Shown: positions 23,401 through 33,984 of the stretch, piece after piece
How the letters are laid out: each line of letters starts with the position of its first letter
Position numbering within the stretch: the stretch's first letter is position 1
NCBI RefSeq assembly: GCF_000003815.2
Contig: NC_049981.1
Span: 21,472,257 to 21,536,256 of the forward strand
Origin: Branchiostoma floridae
Lineage: Eukaryota; Chordata; Leptocardii; Amphioxiformes; Branchiostomatidae
Direction: 5' to 3'
DNA length: 64,000 bases
Notes under the pieces: generated by a model
Database searches by the model: none
Told to the model about the DNA's origin: nothing
The model's input: only the letters and a program-made list of their open reading frames with translations
Position numbers and translations under genes: made by a program

Positions 23401-23720
23401 CATTCCGTAACATCCGATTGCTGGACTCTTTACAACGCATTCAAAACTATCAAAAGAATGTTCTTAATTTGCTATCATACAACAAAGGGCGCTTCACAAG
23501 ACGTACAGGACAGGTTTCGGCAGAACGCTATCTTCATATCAACATCGAAAAGTGCAACTCCTTTCGTGAACTGTCCGAAGTGGACCATGATCATGTCGAG
23601 TTTACCTGCAGGTGTTGTTGCTGGCGCTGGTGTTGTTGTTTCTTGGGGTGGAAATCCATAACAGCAGAGTGCCTCTCCGAAAAGGCACACGGTTACAGCG
23701 GCGAGCAGCAGAGCCTTCAT
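20488..23720 (-). CDS. Secreted three-module WAP-domain protein, 4 exons
   Basis: Exons in transcription order: 23606-23720, 21982-22143, 21480-21617, 20488-20630, all AG/GT, all introns in phase 1; total 558 bases, 185 residues. Exon 1: signal peptide (MKALLLAAVTVCLFGEALC) and a Thr/Pro linker. Exon 2: an eight-Cys module with CFVDPC, ATCAAHP and NYCGGCNA. Exon 3: a six-Cys module (PYCPSGDAYLPG to WAVCC) resembling the lustrin-type Cys-rich domain. Exon 4: a full eight-Cys WAP four-disulphide core (GECPDTTG, EFCSSDADC, QRCC, CGHAC). Each module is a symmetrical phase 1-1 exon, the usual sign of exon shuffling. WAP proteins are commonly protease inhibitors, antimicrobials or matrix proteins; which applies here cannot be read from sequence. 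The product should be extracellular. Confidence 0.85.
22222..22505. mobile_element. MITE in intron 1 of the four-exon WAP gene
   Basis: Terminal inverted repeats of about 32 bp (gcctccttcaccggcc ... and its inverse ggccggtgaaagaggc), with TA on both sides. It has a subterminal inverted repeat (atttttaaccggga / cggttaaaaatcggg) and a C run. No coding capacity. Confidence 0.75.
23095..23287. mobile_element. Nested foldback element
   Basis: Outer arms of about 47 bases (atacgcc, then agcagttactcaatcaactg to ttttggaaacgg at 23098-23146, inverted at 23237-23284) enclose an inner hairpin (ccggtgtctttcg / cgaaagacaccgg). A one-sided copy with ctgaccgtttcc and atatccagttg lies at 28168-28262. It is in intron 1 of the four-exon WAP gene. 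Confidence 0.7.
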
Positions 23721-23990
23721 CTTTGTCCGGTTAGTAGGCGGTGACAGCTCGTGAGCGGTACTAGTAAAAGCTTGTACACTGGCACACAATATAATAACAA
23801 GGTGCGGCAACAGGTTACGTCACACGAGTGGAAGAGTCCACTATGAAGTTACAATCGGGGCAACTTTTGTTTCGCTCTCTCACTCTATATATCTATATCA
23901 TCCAGCGGCATGGAGTTTATCTCTTTTATCTAGCTGTGTAGGGAAGAGGAACTGCTAAATATTCTTCTTATGGGGAAGAGTGTCGTTTAT
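23721..23990 (-). promoter_or_regulatory. Promoter and 5' UTR of the four-exon WAP gene
   Basis: Closely matched by the sequence upstream of the second WAP gene. On the minus strand it holds a TATA-like run (plus strand ctatatatctatatc, 23885-23899) about 170 bases before the ATG and a CRE-like tgacgtaac (plus gttacgtca, 23814-23822) between it and the ATG. The conservation is seen; promoter activity is inferred. Confidence 0.5.
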
Positions 23991-24664
23991 AATCGTTTTC
24001 CTCTCCGTGGACGAGGATTGTTCACGTTGCATTGTGCACGTAGGTGGTTCTGACCTCTTGAATGACTCGTTCATCCCGACATGTTAGACGGGTTTACTGT
24101 ACCGTGGATCTATAGTCTAGATCATTGCGCAATCAACTCACCGAAAACAGAAAACACAGAAAAGTTGACTACCCATTTGCCAAGACGTCAGGCCATGCGG
24201 CAGCTGTTTAAACTGGTGAGTCGATGGGGGAAAGTGAAGAGTTCTTCAAGTGTGCCCGAAAGACGAACCAAAGCACTCCCGTGCTGGGGTCGAGAGTGAT
24301 GCGGATTTTACACACCGTGTTGTTTTTTTGGTTTATGTCATACCCACACGATAAAATACATCCAATGTTGAGTGCGCTAGAAGTAAATGAAACTACATGC
24401 AAATGAAACCCAACAAGTTAAGATTTATGATATGCGCGATTGATAAATTAAAGTGGTCGCGTGTCTTATATTGTAGTTTTCATTTAATTGGTTTACCTTC
24501 AAGTTGATACATTCTGTCAATCTCAAAATAAACTTTCTTTCTTTAATCATGATCTTGACTTGTCAGAGTCCATCTGACATTCACAATGACAGTTACACAT
24601 GTCTGTTGTAGACTAGCCTCAGGTACTAGGTAAAGTCTATACAGCCATGTCTGTCTGCGATGGT

Positions 24665-26854
24665 CTATCCCCTGTTAACGTCCATGCAGGCGTGTCCACA
24701 TCCGTTAGAACAGCACCTCTGTCCCCCGCGGCAATCAGCGTCACTGCTGCAGAACTCAGCGCATGCGCCAACCATTCCAGTGGTGTCCGGACACTCTCCA
24801 GCTGTGGATGACATCACAATGAAAAAATCAAAAACGCAAATGTAAATTTATGATGCACACTTTCTTCTATGTCATTGACAGTCTTAAGAACACCAAAAGC
24901 TCAACATGGATAAAAGGGGCTGAGGCAAAAGCTGTTTTCATACAGACAGTGTCAGTGACGGATTTTGATGACAATGAGGTAAAAGAGAAAAGGAGAACAA
25001 AATAAAGTGGAAAGTGATCGTTTTGTAAAGATGATAAAGATTGCCACGACGATACAGTAATAACCTTTAAAGGGGCATCCCATTGCAGAAGGGAGTCTTA
25101 TTTTCCATTAGATAATGCATCAATGAATACACGATCAGCCGACCTTTTGTGGAATTCCACCTGTGGCGAATTACGCAACGTGTGTTTGTAAAACAATATG
25201 ACACTCACTAAACCCATGCAGACCCTACCCATGTATTCCCTAAATGTGTAGACACTTTATCGTGAGTATGTTCGGCATAAATGAGGGGCACTAAGCACAC
25301 CAAGAAAGTCATTTGTTCACAAGATATAAAAGAACACATAGCAAAACGTGTTTTTCTTAGCACCTTTGAAATTAGCTTTGTAACCTAACTTAAGTCAGGC
25401 GTTGTCAGGCACATTGTCTTCAGCCATAGACTGAAATTGATCAATTTAATTAGAGGGTACTTGGAAAGTTTTGTAGAAGACTGAATGCTTTTTGATGCGC
25501 GTGGGGCTAATGGGTACTCTATCGTGTCATGTTACATAGCATACATTTGTCACTTCCTACAATTGATATCTATCGGAAAATATCAGTTCCGTCTGGAGCG
25601 GAATGCCCCTTTAAAGATGACTCACAAAAAAACATAACTGACGCCTGTTTACACAGTGTCACGTGGTGGGCACATCGGAGGTTGGTCTGATCCTGCTGTG
25701 TCATTAAAGAGTCTGCCAATTTTGTACTGCAAACATGGTAGAAGATGAAGTGCACTTCACTGTTGATTGCGATATGCATATGGTTGTCAATAATAGAAAT
25801 ACTCTATCTAAATACATAGATAGTAGATTCTATCATTTTAGGCACATGAGTAGCACTGACAAGTTTATATTCCTTATGCGTTTTGACTTGTTGTGACCTG
25901 TACTTATCTCGGTTTAGCAAAACTGTACGATAAGGGTCTTCATTAATAGGAAGGGGTCAAGAACCGACAGGAGAGGCCTGCCAATGCTGGGGCAAGAAAC
26001 CCGCAGTATACTGGACCAAAAACATATATGAAACTTGAGTGAAACATTTCATATCAAGTTTGCACGAATACAACGGCGGCGAAACAACTAGAGTGCGGGG
26101 AAGGTTGGAAGTGGTAGGAAGGCTATGCTTGGCTAGCCTTGCGACAACAAGGGTCTGGCAGGATTGACAAAAGGTGTTTGCTGGGGTTCATTGACTCAAA
26201 GGGTGGGACAGGACATTCGACCATTATGGAGGGCCAAAAATATACGAAGTTTGAGTAAAACCTTTCATATCAAGCTTGATTCACGATGAAACAACGCCAG
26301 GGAAAGGTTGTGAGTGCTCAGGTCGTCATGGTAGGGTGAGTGTGGCAGGCAAGGGTGTGACTGAATCGAACCTACCGTCGAGAAGCATCTAACATTCCGT
26401 AACGTTCGATAGGGCGTGGTCACTTTGTGCGATCGTCCTAGGATTTCGATGCCATAGGATTTCCATGCAGGTTGGGACAGAACCAACCACCGACAAGGAT
26501 CTAAGACAACCTTTTTTCGTAGCAAGAGCTCGTACGACGTCACACGACAATCGCAAGACTTATCCGCACCGATAGCTAAGAGACGCGACACATTCAAGAC
26601 TATCCAAAGAACAGGTGTACCTCGTAAGGCGTTCTTTACGTACAGCAGTACGGCAGGACACTATTTTCCTATCGATATCGACAAACTACAGCTCCTTTCA
26701 TCAACTTTCCAAAGTGTAACATGACTATTTTACCTGCAGGTGGTGGTGGTGCTTCTGTTGGTGTTGGGTCTTGCCTTTCCGGGGGGAGACCCCAACAGCT
26801 GAGCGCAGCCCCGAAAAGGCACACGGTTACAGCGGTGAGCAGCAGAGCCTTCAT
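24665..26854 (-). CDS. Secreted single-WAP-domain protein, 2 exons
   Basis: Exons 26734-26854 (signal peptide MKALLLTAVTVCLFGAALS and a Pro-rich linker) and 24665-24801 (WAP core with all eight Cys), joined in phase 1; 258 bases, 85 residues. It is the upstream tandem duplicate of the four-exon WAP gene. The two middle modules are absent: I found no remnant of either exon in the 1.9-kb intron. The WAP exon is almost identical to that of its neighbour (one clear Ser to Arg change after DADC), while the signal/linker exons have diverged much more. Size and layout resemble single-WAP-domain antimicrobial or inhibitor peptides; function is inference. Confidence 0.8.
26411..26556. mobile_element. 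Diverged copy of the gggcg(c/t)ggtcac MITE
   Basis: Starts agggcgtggtcactttgtgc and keeps the interior atgccataggattt and accaaccaccgaca of the element at 52982-53216. Its right TIR is eroded (cacacgacaatcgc). It lies in the intron of the two-exon WAP gene. Confidence 0.55.
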
Positions 26855-27070
26855 CTTTGTCCGGCTGGTAGGTGGTGACTGGACGTTAATGGTAAATGCT
26901 GGTGCACTGGCACACAGTAAGAAGAGGCCGCAACAGGTTACGTCACTCGAGTGGAAGAGTCCACTTTGAAGTTACAATCGGGGCGACTTTTGTTCCGCTC
27001 TCACGGTATATATGTCTATATCATCCAGCGGCGTGGAGTTTATCTCTTTTATATTGCGCTGTATAGAGAA
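26855..27070 (-). promoter_or_regulatory. Promoter and 5' UTR of the two-exon WAP gene
   Basis: Duplicate of 23721-23990: keeps the TATA-like tatatat (27007-27013), the atcatccagcgg block and the CRE-like gttacgtca (26937-26945), plus gtggaagagtccact. This suggests the two WAP genes share regulation. Confidence 0.5.
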
Positions 27071-29258
27071 GACAACTATTGAATATTGTTCTTTTGGGGA
27101 AGAGTGTCGTGATGAAAAATGAAGTGCTTTTTGTTTTTCTCCTCTTGTCTGACACCCCCCCCCCAAAAAAAAGAATAAAATCAACAATAATTTTTGTTTC
27201 CCGAAGGAGAACCATCTTGTGATGTAAATAAATTTTCAGTTGCCTAGGTGTGAAGTAGGCTAGCAATGATAAGTGTGGATTTCATATAAAAGGCAACTGT
27301 TGTAAGTTGTTTTTTTTGCAAACTTGTTACAAGACGTGTAACGCTCAGAAGATGCCGTTTTTATATGAGATTAGGACGGCCTTATTTGAAGGTGTACGTG
27401 TTTGAAAGTACGCTTTTGCGATGTACTGATTATTTGTGATGTGTCATACTTCAGGAATGGGGATAAGACAGGTACATTGTCCTTTGGTGTCTTTGTTGAA
27501 TAGACGAAGTTGACGGTGTAATTCAGACGCCATGACTCAGGTAGAACGAGTTTAAGGTGGGAAACCACATATATAGGAGATGGGGGGGGGGCGCAGTGCG
27601 ATACTGGATAAGAAAATTGCCACTGTCATAGGTGGGAACGACTAGATTGAACGGACTTGAATCATGTAGCAGTTTCTAACATGTATTTTGTATGTAATAC
27701 TATGTAAATTGTGTTTATAGACTTATAGGACTTATAACGACTCTAAGCGATATAAATTGTATCTCTGTTACGTATTTTGTCTGATCCTTGCCTCTTCCCT
27801 CATGACCTCAATGAAAAGCGGCCTGCAGGCCTATTTGAGCTGTCATGAATAACTAAAGGTTCAAACACAGTAACTGGGATTAAATGGCCCCTGACCCTCA
27901 AACACGAGAATGTAACTGCATGAAGGATATTTTGATAACTATAATGCAACTAAAACAACAGGAGCTAATTGACTCATTTGCATTAACTGTGCCTTAGCCT
28001 TGCTATCCTTTGAAATCCAAATTGTCTTCAACTTGATTTTGCCTTACCTTTGTTTTCTTTGGAATCCAAATTGTCTTGTCTGAATTGTCTAACAAGGTTT
28101 TCTATTGGACAACTGAAATTGTCTTCATTTATAGTTAGAGTATAAAAGACCTGTTTCTTCCAGATCACTTCAGTGTCGCTGACGAAGGATAGTGGATTCT
28201 ATCCGAAACGTCTGACCGTTTCCAAATCATATCCAGTTGCTTGAGTATTTACTTTTTGGTGTATAACGGCACATACCACGTCACCCTCAGATCACGATGG
28301 GCATGCAAACAAGAACGCAATTGAAATGTACAATATTCTTGTAAATCCACACACCACAATATTTTTGTAAACCCGAAATCAAACTGATATCAGAGGTGTA
28401 TTTGACCTTACTCTAGGCAATTTAATCCAATGTTGCAGCTCTGATATAAAAGGCACAGATAATGTATACCACAAGGATACTAAATCTTGGCTATTTCAGC
28501 TTTCAGGAAAGCATTACCTGACAAGTCAGGACAGGACGTAAACGTTAAATAACGTATATGACAGATGATACGTTTGTCCAAGGACGTTATATCAGATATA
28601 ACGTCCTTGGTTTGTCAGCTTAGTAACCCAGACAGCGGTTATCTCCATATCAAAAATACATGATCTATATAACCTGCGTTAAAAAACGCTTATCTTTTTA
28701 GTAAGTCTTGCACATTGTAATGCCTTTATACTGGATCCGTTTGTATTGCATATTGTATATTTTTACGTTTCAATGCAGCCCACAGCCCATGCATGTAATA
28801 CAATAGCATTGCATATACACCTCCGGTATGTTATATAACTTTTGACTAACAATTGTATACCACGTCCTTCATACAAATTGTCAGAATGTTGAAAGCAGAA
28901 ATGAACATTTGTTCGTTAAAAATAGAACTACACGCGTGAAATCTAACATATACACGCAGAATTCTAACGCCTTAATTCTTAGAATGAGAATATACAATCA
29001 TAGTAGTTAAATATGTTTAGATCTATCACGCACATATGCGAGCACAGGGCAATAGACAGTGAAACCTTAAAAACAGCTCACCTATAAAAAGTATTCAAAC
29101 ATAGCTCAATGTCGGTCGTATTTGTTTGGGACCTTGCGTCGAACGTATCCAAGGTTGATGCTCAAATTTTCTTGGTGACGCTAAAATCGGATAACGGTAT
29201 ACAAATCCATGTTTCATCCAGACGACAGCTCTATGTATTGACTTGGTTTCTTATCTAT
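27071..29258. other. Intergenic stretch between the WAP pair and gene A
   Basis: No gene recognised. It holds short homopolymer runs (C run near 27155, G run near 27585), the half foldback copy at 28168-28262 and the perfect palindrome at 28578-28610. Confidence 0.4.
28578..28610. repeat. 33-bp near-perfect palindrome
   Basis: ccaaggacgttatat, three-base spacer, atataacgtccttgg: 15-base arms without mismatch. Not associated with a gene. Confidence 0.9.
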
Positions 29259-31080
29259 TCATTCAGCACTGTGGATGGAAACAAACATGGGGCACTTCTG
29301 CATAATGACACAACCCCCGCAGTCACAATTGCAACCCCCACAGTCACAACCCCCGCAGTCGCAGCCCCCGCAGTCACCACAACAGTCACCACAGTCACCG
29401 CAGTCACCGCAATCGCCGCAGTCACATCCGGGACATGAACCACAGTAGCAGTTGCCGCAGTCACCTCTCGAGCGGTGATGCTTGTGACGTCTCTTCTTGC
29501 CGTGCACGTGTGCAGGTGGCTCAGCAACGTCAGGTAGCGCCGCACGTTCCTCCACTATGACACCTGCAGGTGAAATATGTGCAATAGATATAGAATGCAA
29601 CACTGTGTTCCGTATCACCCAAGGTGTCAGTCCCAACGGAGCAATGAAATAGGCAAAGAATTTGACAAGAGTGGTCAAGGTTTTAAACTGACTTGTTGTA
29701 ACGTCCAATGGCACAGTGTAAGAAAAAGCACTGTAGATGATTTGTCCTGGCCTTTATATTGACATGATACCATTACCAATGAAATGAATTATAAGTAAAA
29801 TGGTCACAGAGTGCCCATTCGCACTTAGATCGATGTACCTCCTTTTATAAAATAGAGACTGCAATCTCCAGCAGATCTCTATAGGGGCTAGCAATATCCA
29901 GCCGGCCAAATCATCCCGGGTTGGCCCCGTGCTGGAGATTTTTTGGTCAGCTGGATATTTGCTAGCCCCTATAGAGATCTCCTTGGAGATTCATCACTTC
30001 ACTCAGGTACAAATGGGTACCTAGCTTCGGTTAGGGACGTCCCTCGGATAGGACGTTAAACTTAAACTCATGAGGTTCCGTGTTTGAGGAGAGCCACACC
30101 TCGAGCACGTTAAAGAACTCGCCACACTTATTGAAGAGAGTAGGGATCCTTCCCGGTGTGTGTGGGTTAAACCGTAATCACAGTCTGGTCTCCGGGTTGA
30201 CATCTTAAAAAATAAGGCGATTGTCACCCGTTATCTTTAGGCCACAGCAAGTAAATTTTATGGATGACATCAGCGCGCGCATTAATTTTCGCCTGATTTC
30301 AGAAAAAAAAAAAGCTTGGATGGTCAACTTGACGATTAAGTACCAAAATGAGCAAATACATTCTGTTGTAGCCTAATAATTGTACTCGTAGAAGTGACAC
30401 ATGCGAGGTACCCAGGACTGTAGTTGTAGAAATGAAACTTATTGGATAGTTGTAAAAGTGACACCAATATGGAAGCCATGAGTGTGGTTACCAACTTTGT
30501 TGGTGATGCCAGTCTAACACACTAGTGTCACTTTTACCACACCAGTACATGTCTTGAATACAGGAATGAATGCCGTGTTGGCTCTGATACCATGTTTTGT
30601 CCATTCAATTCTTGTTACAACATTCATCACAACTTAATGGTGCTTATTTTCGAAAATGTAGCCATCTTGTTTTTTTCACCCATCTTGTTTTTTTTTCGCC
30701 CTATCGCACTATTTTTGCAGTCTGTAGAGGATGTCATTCATAAAATTTACTTGCTGTGGCCTTAGTGTAATTTGGCAGATTTCAATAGATAAATAAATAG
30801 AAACTGTACCTTTCGAGGTGACCACTGGCTGAGCGGTGACCGCAGGGGGAGGATATGGGACTTGTCCCAAACTCACTCCATTCGGATCCAGCTGCATGCC
30901 AGCTTGTTGGTACGGATAATCGCCATTTTGAGACGGAGCCTGTCCGAAACTGACTCCGTTCGGATCCGGCTGCGTGCCGGCTTGTTGGTAGGGATAAGCG
31001 CCGTTTTGTAGAGGAGGTCCCGTGGGTTGGTCTTCGGCATACACAGCTTTAGGGTACGGCGGAGGCGGTCCGGCATCCAT
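29259..31080 (-). CDS. Gene A: PPxY and Cys-rich-tail protein
   Basis: Exon 1 30810-31080, exon 2 29259-29563, phase-1 intron with canonical GT-AG; 576 bases, 191 residues. Exon 1 starts MDAGPPPPYP (PPPY is a WW-domain ligand motif), carries an internal duplication (GAYPYQQAG ... DPNGVSFGQ / GDYPYQQAG ... DPNGVSLGQ) and ends PVVTSK. Exon 2 starts GVIVEERA, has a basic stretch (GKKRRHKHH) and then about 21 Cys, mainly as CGDC and CDCGGC units, ending in a 14-residue extension (MQKCPMFVSIHSAE). No signal peptide and no long hydrophobic segment. The family is unknown to me; metal binding, heavy S-acylation or structural cross-linking are all conceivable. The upstream in-frame ATG at 31140 is not used as start because the MD(A/T)(G/A)PPP start is shared by genes A-D. 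Confidence 0.7.
29868..29992. mobile_element. Foldback element in the intron of gene A
   Basis: Arms of about 30 bases (agatctctataggggctagc / gctagcccctatagagatct) around a GC-rich loop. The same element lies in the intron of gene D (53528-53640, one arm eroded), and its left end survives in pseudogene E at 57628-57658. The insertion therefore predates the A/D/E duplication. Confidence 0.7.
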
Positions 31081-31264
31081 GTTGCTTGGCACAAAAGGTT
31101 GAGAAAGACATGTTACGTTTGTGGTCGTACCGTAGGTCATTTTTTTCTTCGTTTGAAAATGGTCTTAAACAGAATGTATATAAACTTTGGACTAGTCGTA
31201 CGTGCTAATTATTGAGATGAATGAGATCCCAACAGCTTTACATCGTTATCATTATTTACTTTCC

Positions 31265-32935
31265 AAGCTAGGCCGCGTGGGTACCGATACAGAGTACCGG
31301 TAAAAATCCGGCTTTTTATTCTTGGACCGGTCCGAAAAAAACGGACATGAAAAAATCATACACATTTAGACCGGAATTTGGACCTATTAGAAAATAAACA
31401 GATTATATCGGCAGGCGCTCACATATTTTGGGTCTGCCAGTTAAGTTGTTTTATTATCTGAGACTGAAAAAGGACTGCAAAGCGCTCTAGATAAACTAAA
31501 CATATTCTGCACTAAATGGAAGCTCGAAGTGAATCTAAAAAAAAAAAAATTATCATATTCAACAAATCTGGCCGATTATTTTCAAAACAAAACTTTTTAT
31601 TCGGACAATAGAGAGTAGACATCGTATCTTCATATTGCTACCTAGGTATTACCATAACATCATCAGGTACCTTTTCATTAGCCAAAAAACAATTGTCAAA
31701 CAAAGCGCGCAAAGCCATGCACAGCTTCAAATGTCTAACTCGTTCATCAGTCTCACCCGATAGCCTTCTAAGAATATTCGATTCCTGTGTTAAACCCATT
31801 CTGTTATATGGTTGTGAAATTTGGGGTACCGAGAAATTAAATGATACATCTCCGATAGAAATGACACACAACCAATTCTGCAAGAGCATTCTTGGAGTCT
31901 CTAGAAATAGTAGTAATTTAGCATGTAGGTCCGAATTAGGCAGATTTCCACTAGACATAGATATTTCCGTTCGACTTGTAAAATATTGGTTGTGTTTAAC
32001 ACAAATGGATTTTACTACGCATCCATTACAAGTAAATGCACTCTTGGAACAGCATAACTCCGTTGTAAACGGCCGGAGAAGATCACCTTTACAGCGTGTT
32101 AAAGATATACTTGATTATAGTGGATATTCTTATCTCTGGTACTCTGACAACTCACTCTGTGACCCTGTATATGTATGTAATATGATAAGGAACAGAATTA
32201 CCAATATGTATATCCAGACGTCTCTACATAATACAAGTATAGATACCGGTAAGCTTAGATTCTACAAAACTTGTAAATCTGTATACGCTAGAGAGAAGTA
32301 CTTAGAACTAGTTGATTTCGAGCTGCGCTCCGCAATAAGCAAAGTCAGAATTAGCGCTCATCCTCTTGAAGTGGAAAGAGGGAGATATAAGAGATTACCA
32401 GTGTGTGAAAGAATTTGTAAATATTGTACATCTAAAGCAGTGGGAGACGAGACACACTTCATTTCCAAATGTTCATTCAACGAAACCGAAAGAATCACTC
32501 TGTTTAGAGAAGTCACAAAGTATTATCCCAACTTCCCCACATTGACAGACGAACAGAAAGCTACTTTTCTCTTGAAATCGCAGAACCCACAAATTCTAGA
32601 AAATGTGGGGCTTTTCGTCTCCCTCTGCTTCCAAAAAAGAAGTCAAACCCAACCTGTTTAGAAATAGCCAACACTAGTATTAGATTAGAATATTATTTAT
32701 GGCTGTCCATTGTCACTATGTGTATACCATGTACACGTACTTGCAATTACTCCTCGGGCACGAACTTGCAAATAAACTTCCATCAATAAGAGCGAAGTAG
32801 AGTCGAGTTTATAGTCATTTCTACCAAGTTCTACAGTCAAACTTGCCGACGTGATTAGCGATAACGTTTAAAACGCCAGTGGGGATCGGATACTATATCA
32901 AAAATTTCGTTTGAAGTGAAGCGAACCGTTGTATA
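31265..32935. mobile_element. TIR element X, split by a LINE insertion
   Basis: Left part 31265-31445 (gcgtgggtaccgatacag, attatatcggcaggcgctca) and right part 32795-32935 (agcgaagtagagtcgagt, acgccagtggggatcggata) are adjacent in the related copies at 52132-52515 and 56250-56628. Between them lies the LINE fragment 31450-32790. Confidence 0.65.
31450..32790 (+). mobile_element. 5'-truncated non-LTR retrotransposon (LINE)
   Basis: Encodes the end of a reverse transcriptase and its C-terminal domain. The thumb region reads KWKLEVNLKK, IIIFNKSGR, VSSYCYLG with one in-frame stop; then an open frame 31693-32661 with PILLYGCEIWG, SELGRFPL and a Cys/His motif (CKYCTSKAVGDETHFISKC). The RT catalytic core is missing. 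The 3' UTR ends in cgaacttgcaaataaac without a long poly-A tail. It is related to the minus-strand LINE at 33985-35985. Inactive. Confidence 0.85.
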
Positions 32936-33059
32936 TATGACTGACATATTGTGTTCTCGTCTATACGGTAATAATCTACATACATCATATCCGTTGATCA
33001 TCTTCTGTACCGAAATAGGTTAATAACAAAAGTTGTCCAATGTATGGAAGTATCAGAAA

Positions 33060-33980
33060 ATGAGGCTGCCAAACTACTTGTGCCCATATCATGCCCGTAT
33101 GAGCTACGTATCTCCAGATCCTTTTTGGACATACAGGTACACGGAGCTCACACGGACTTGATTTACGAACAAGTGTGACAGCTCCCGAACAAACATGGCG
33201 TCAGGCTCGAAGCCGGGGGTGAAATGATTCCATTCCACCGCTAATTACCTTCCACGGCACTCCCTTTGCCGGCATAGGTCAAGGGATAGGTGAGGTGAGT
33301 CGAGAGAACCTTAGCCAACGTTGAAAATCGCACACAGAGTTACATTCAACATGAATGCTAGTCCGCAAAAGGACGGTAAAGCTAAGGGCACAACCCGCCG
33401 TACGTGCAAATACGTGCTGTCTACGTGCCAAAACGTGGGCTATCTTTCGGGATCCGTATTAAAGTGGTAAGTACCGCCTCCGTACAAGGAGGTTAAAAAC
33501 CTCCTTGCTCCGTACGAACTCGAACGGATTTTGGAGCACGCAGACACGCCGTAGAACTTAACGTACAGGCAAAACTTTGTGTGCCATCGGGCTGCGGATT
33601 CGCACCCCGTACGTGCCAGTACGGACGACACGCCTGCCCTGAGTGTGCAACCTGAACGTTTTCAGAAAAACATGGCGGACGTGGCCTCCCAAAAAAGCGT
33701 ACGGACAAATTACACGTACGGCGGGTTGTGCCCTTAGCTTAAGACGTAACGTAAGAATGTTTGATTTCGCTCCATTCTACACGTGCCCACAGGAAACGCT
33801 GTATAGACGTATACCTATGCTAGGAACAAACGAAAAAAAACACTGTTTTCTTACCAACAAGACAGGTAGACCAAAGAGAAACTGCCAAACAAGGGGAAGT
33901 TTTACGACTCTTGTACCTGTTGAGTTGGTTTTACGCTTCCGATGCGTGGGAGGTGGTGGGGTTGACGTCTGTGTTATTAA
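33060..33980. repeat. Duplicated upstream block, copy 1
   Basis: Highly similar to 36065-38270: gagaaccttagccaacgttg, ttacattcaacatgaatg, gtccgcaaaaggacggtaaa, gcacgcagacacgccgtaga and cactgttttcttaccaacaa all recur in order. The ORFs over it are not conserved in frame between the copies. It contains a tiny palindromic insertion at 33486-33507 and is cut by the LINE at 33985. Confidence 0.85.
33486..33507. mobile_element. 22-bp palindromic insertion with 8-bp direct repeats
   Basis: aaggaggtt, aaa, aacctccttg, flanked by ctccgtac on both sides (33478-33485 and 33508-33515). The paralogous block at 37748-37755 has a single ctccgtac and no insert, so this is a real insertion with target duplication. 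Confidence 0.7.
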
Positions 33981-33984
33981 TAGA

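Noticed and set aside
31094-31140. Upstream ATG of gene A (also present in B and C) as the true start
   Set aside because: In frame in A and B but shifted in C by one base and stopped in D; the MD(A/T)(G/A)PPP start is common to all. It may be a short upstream ORF.
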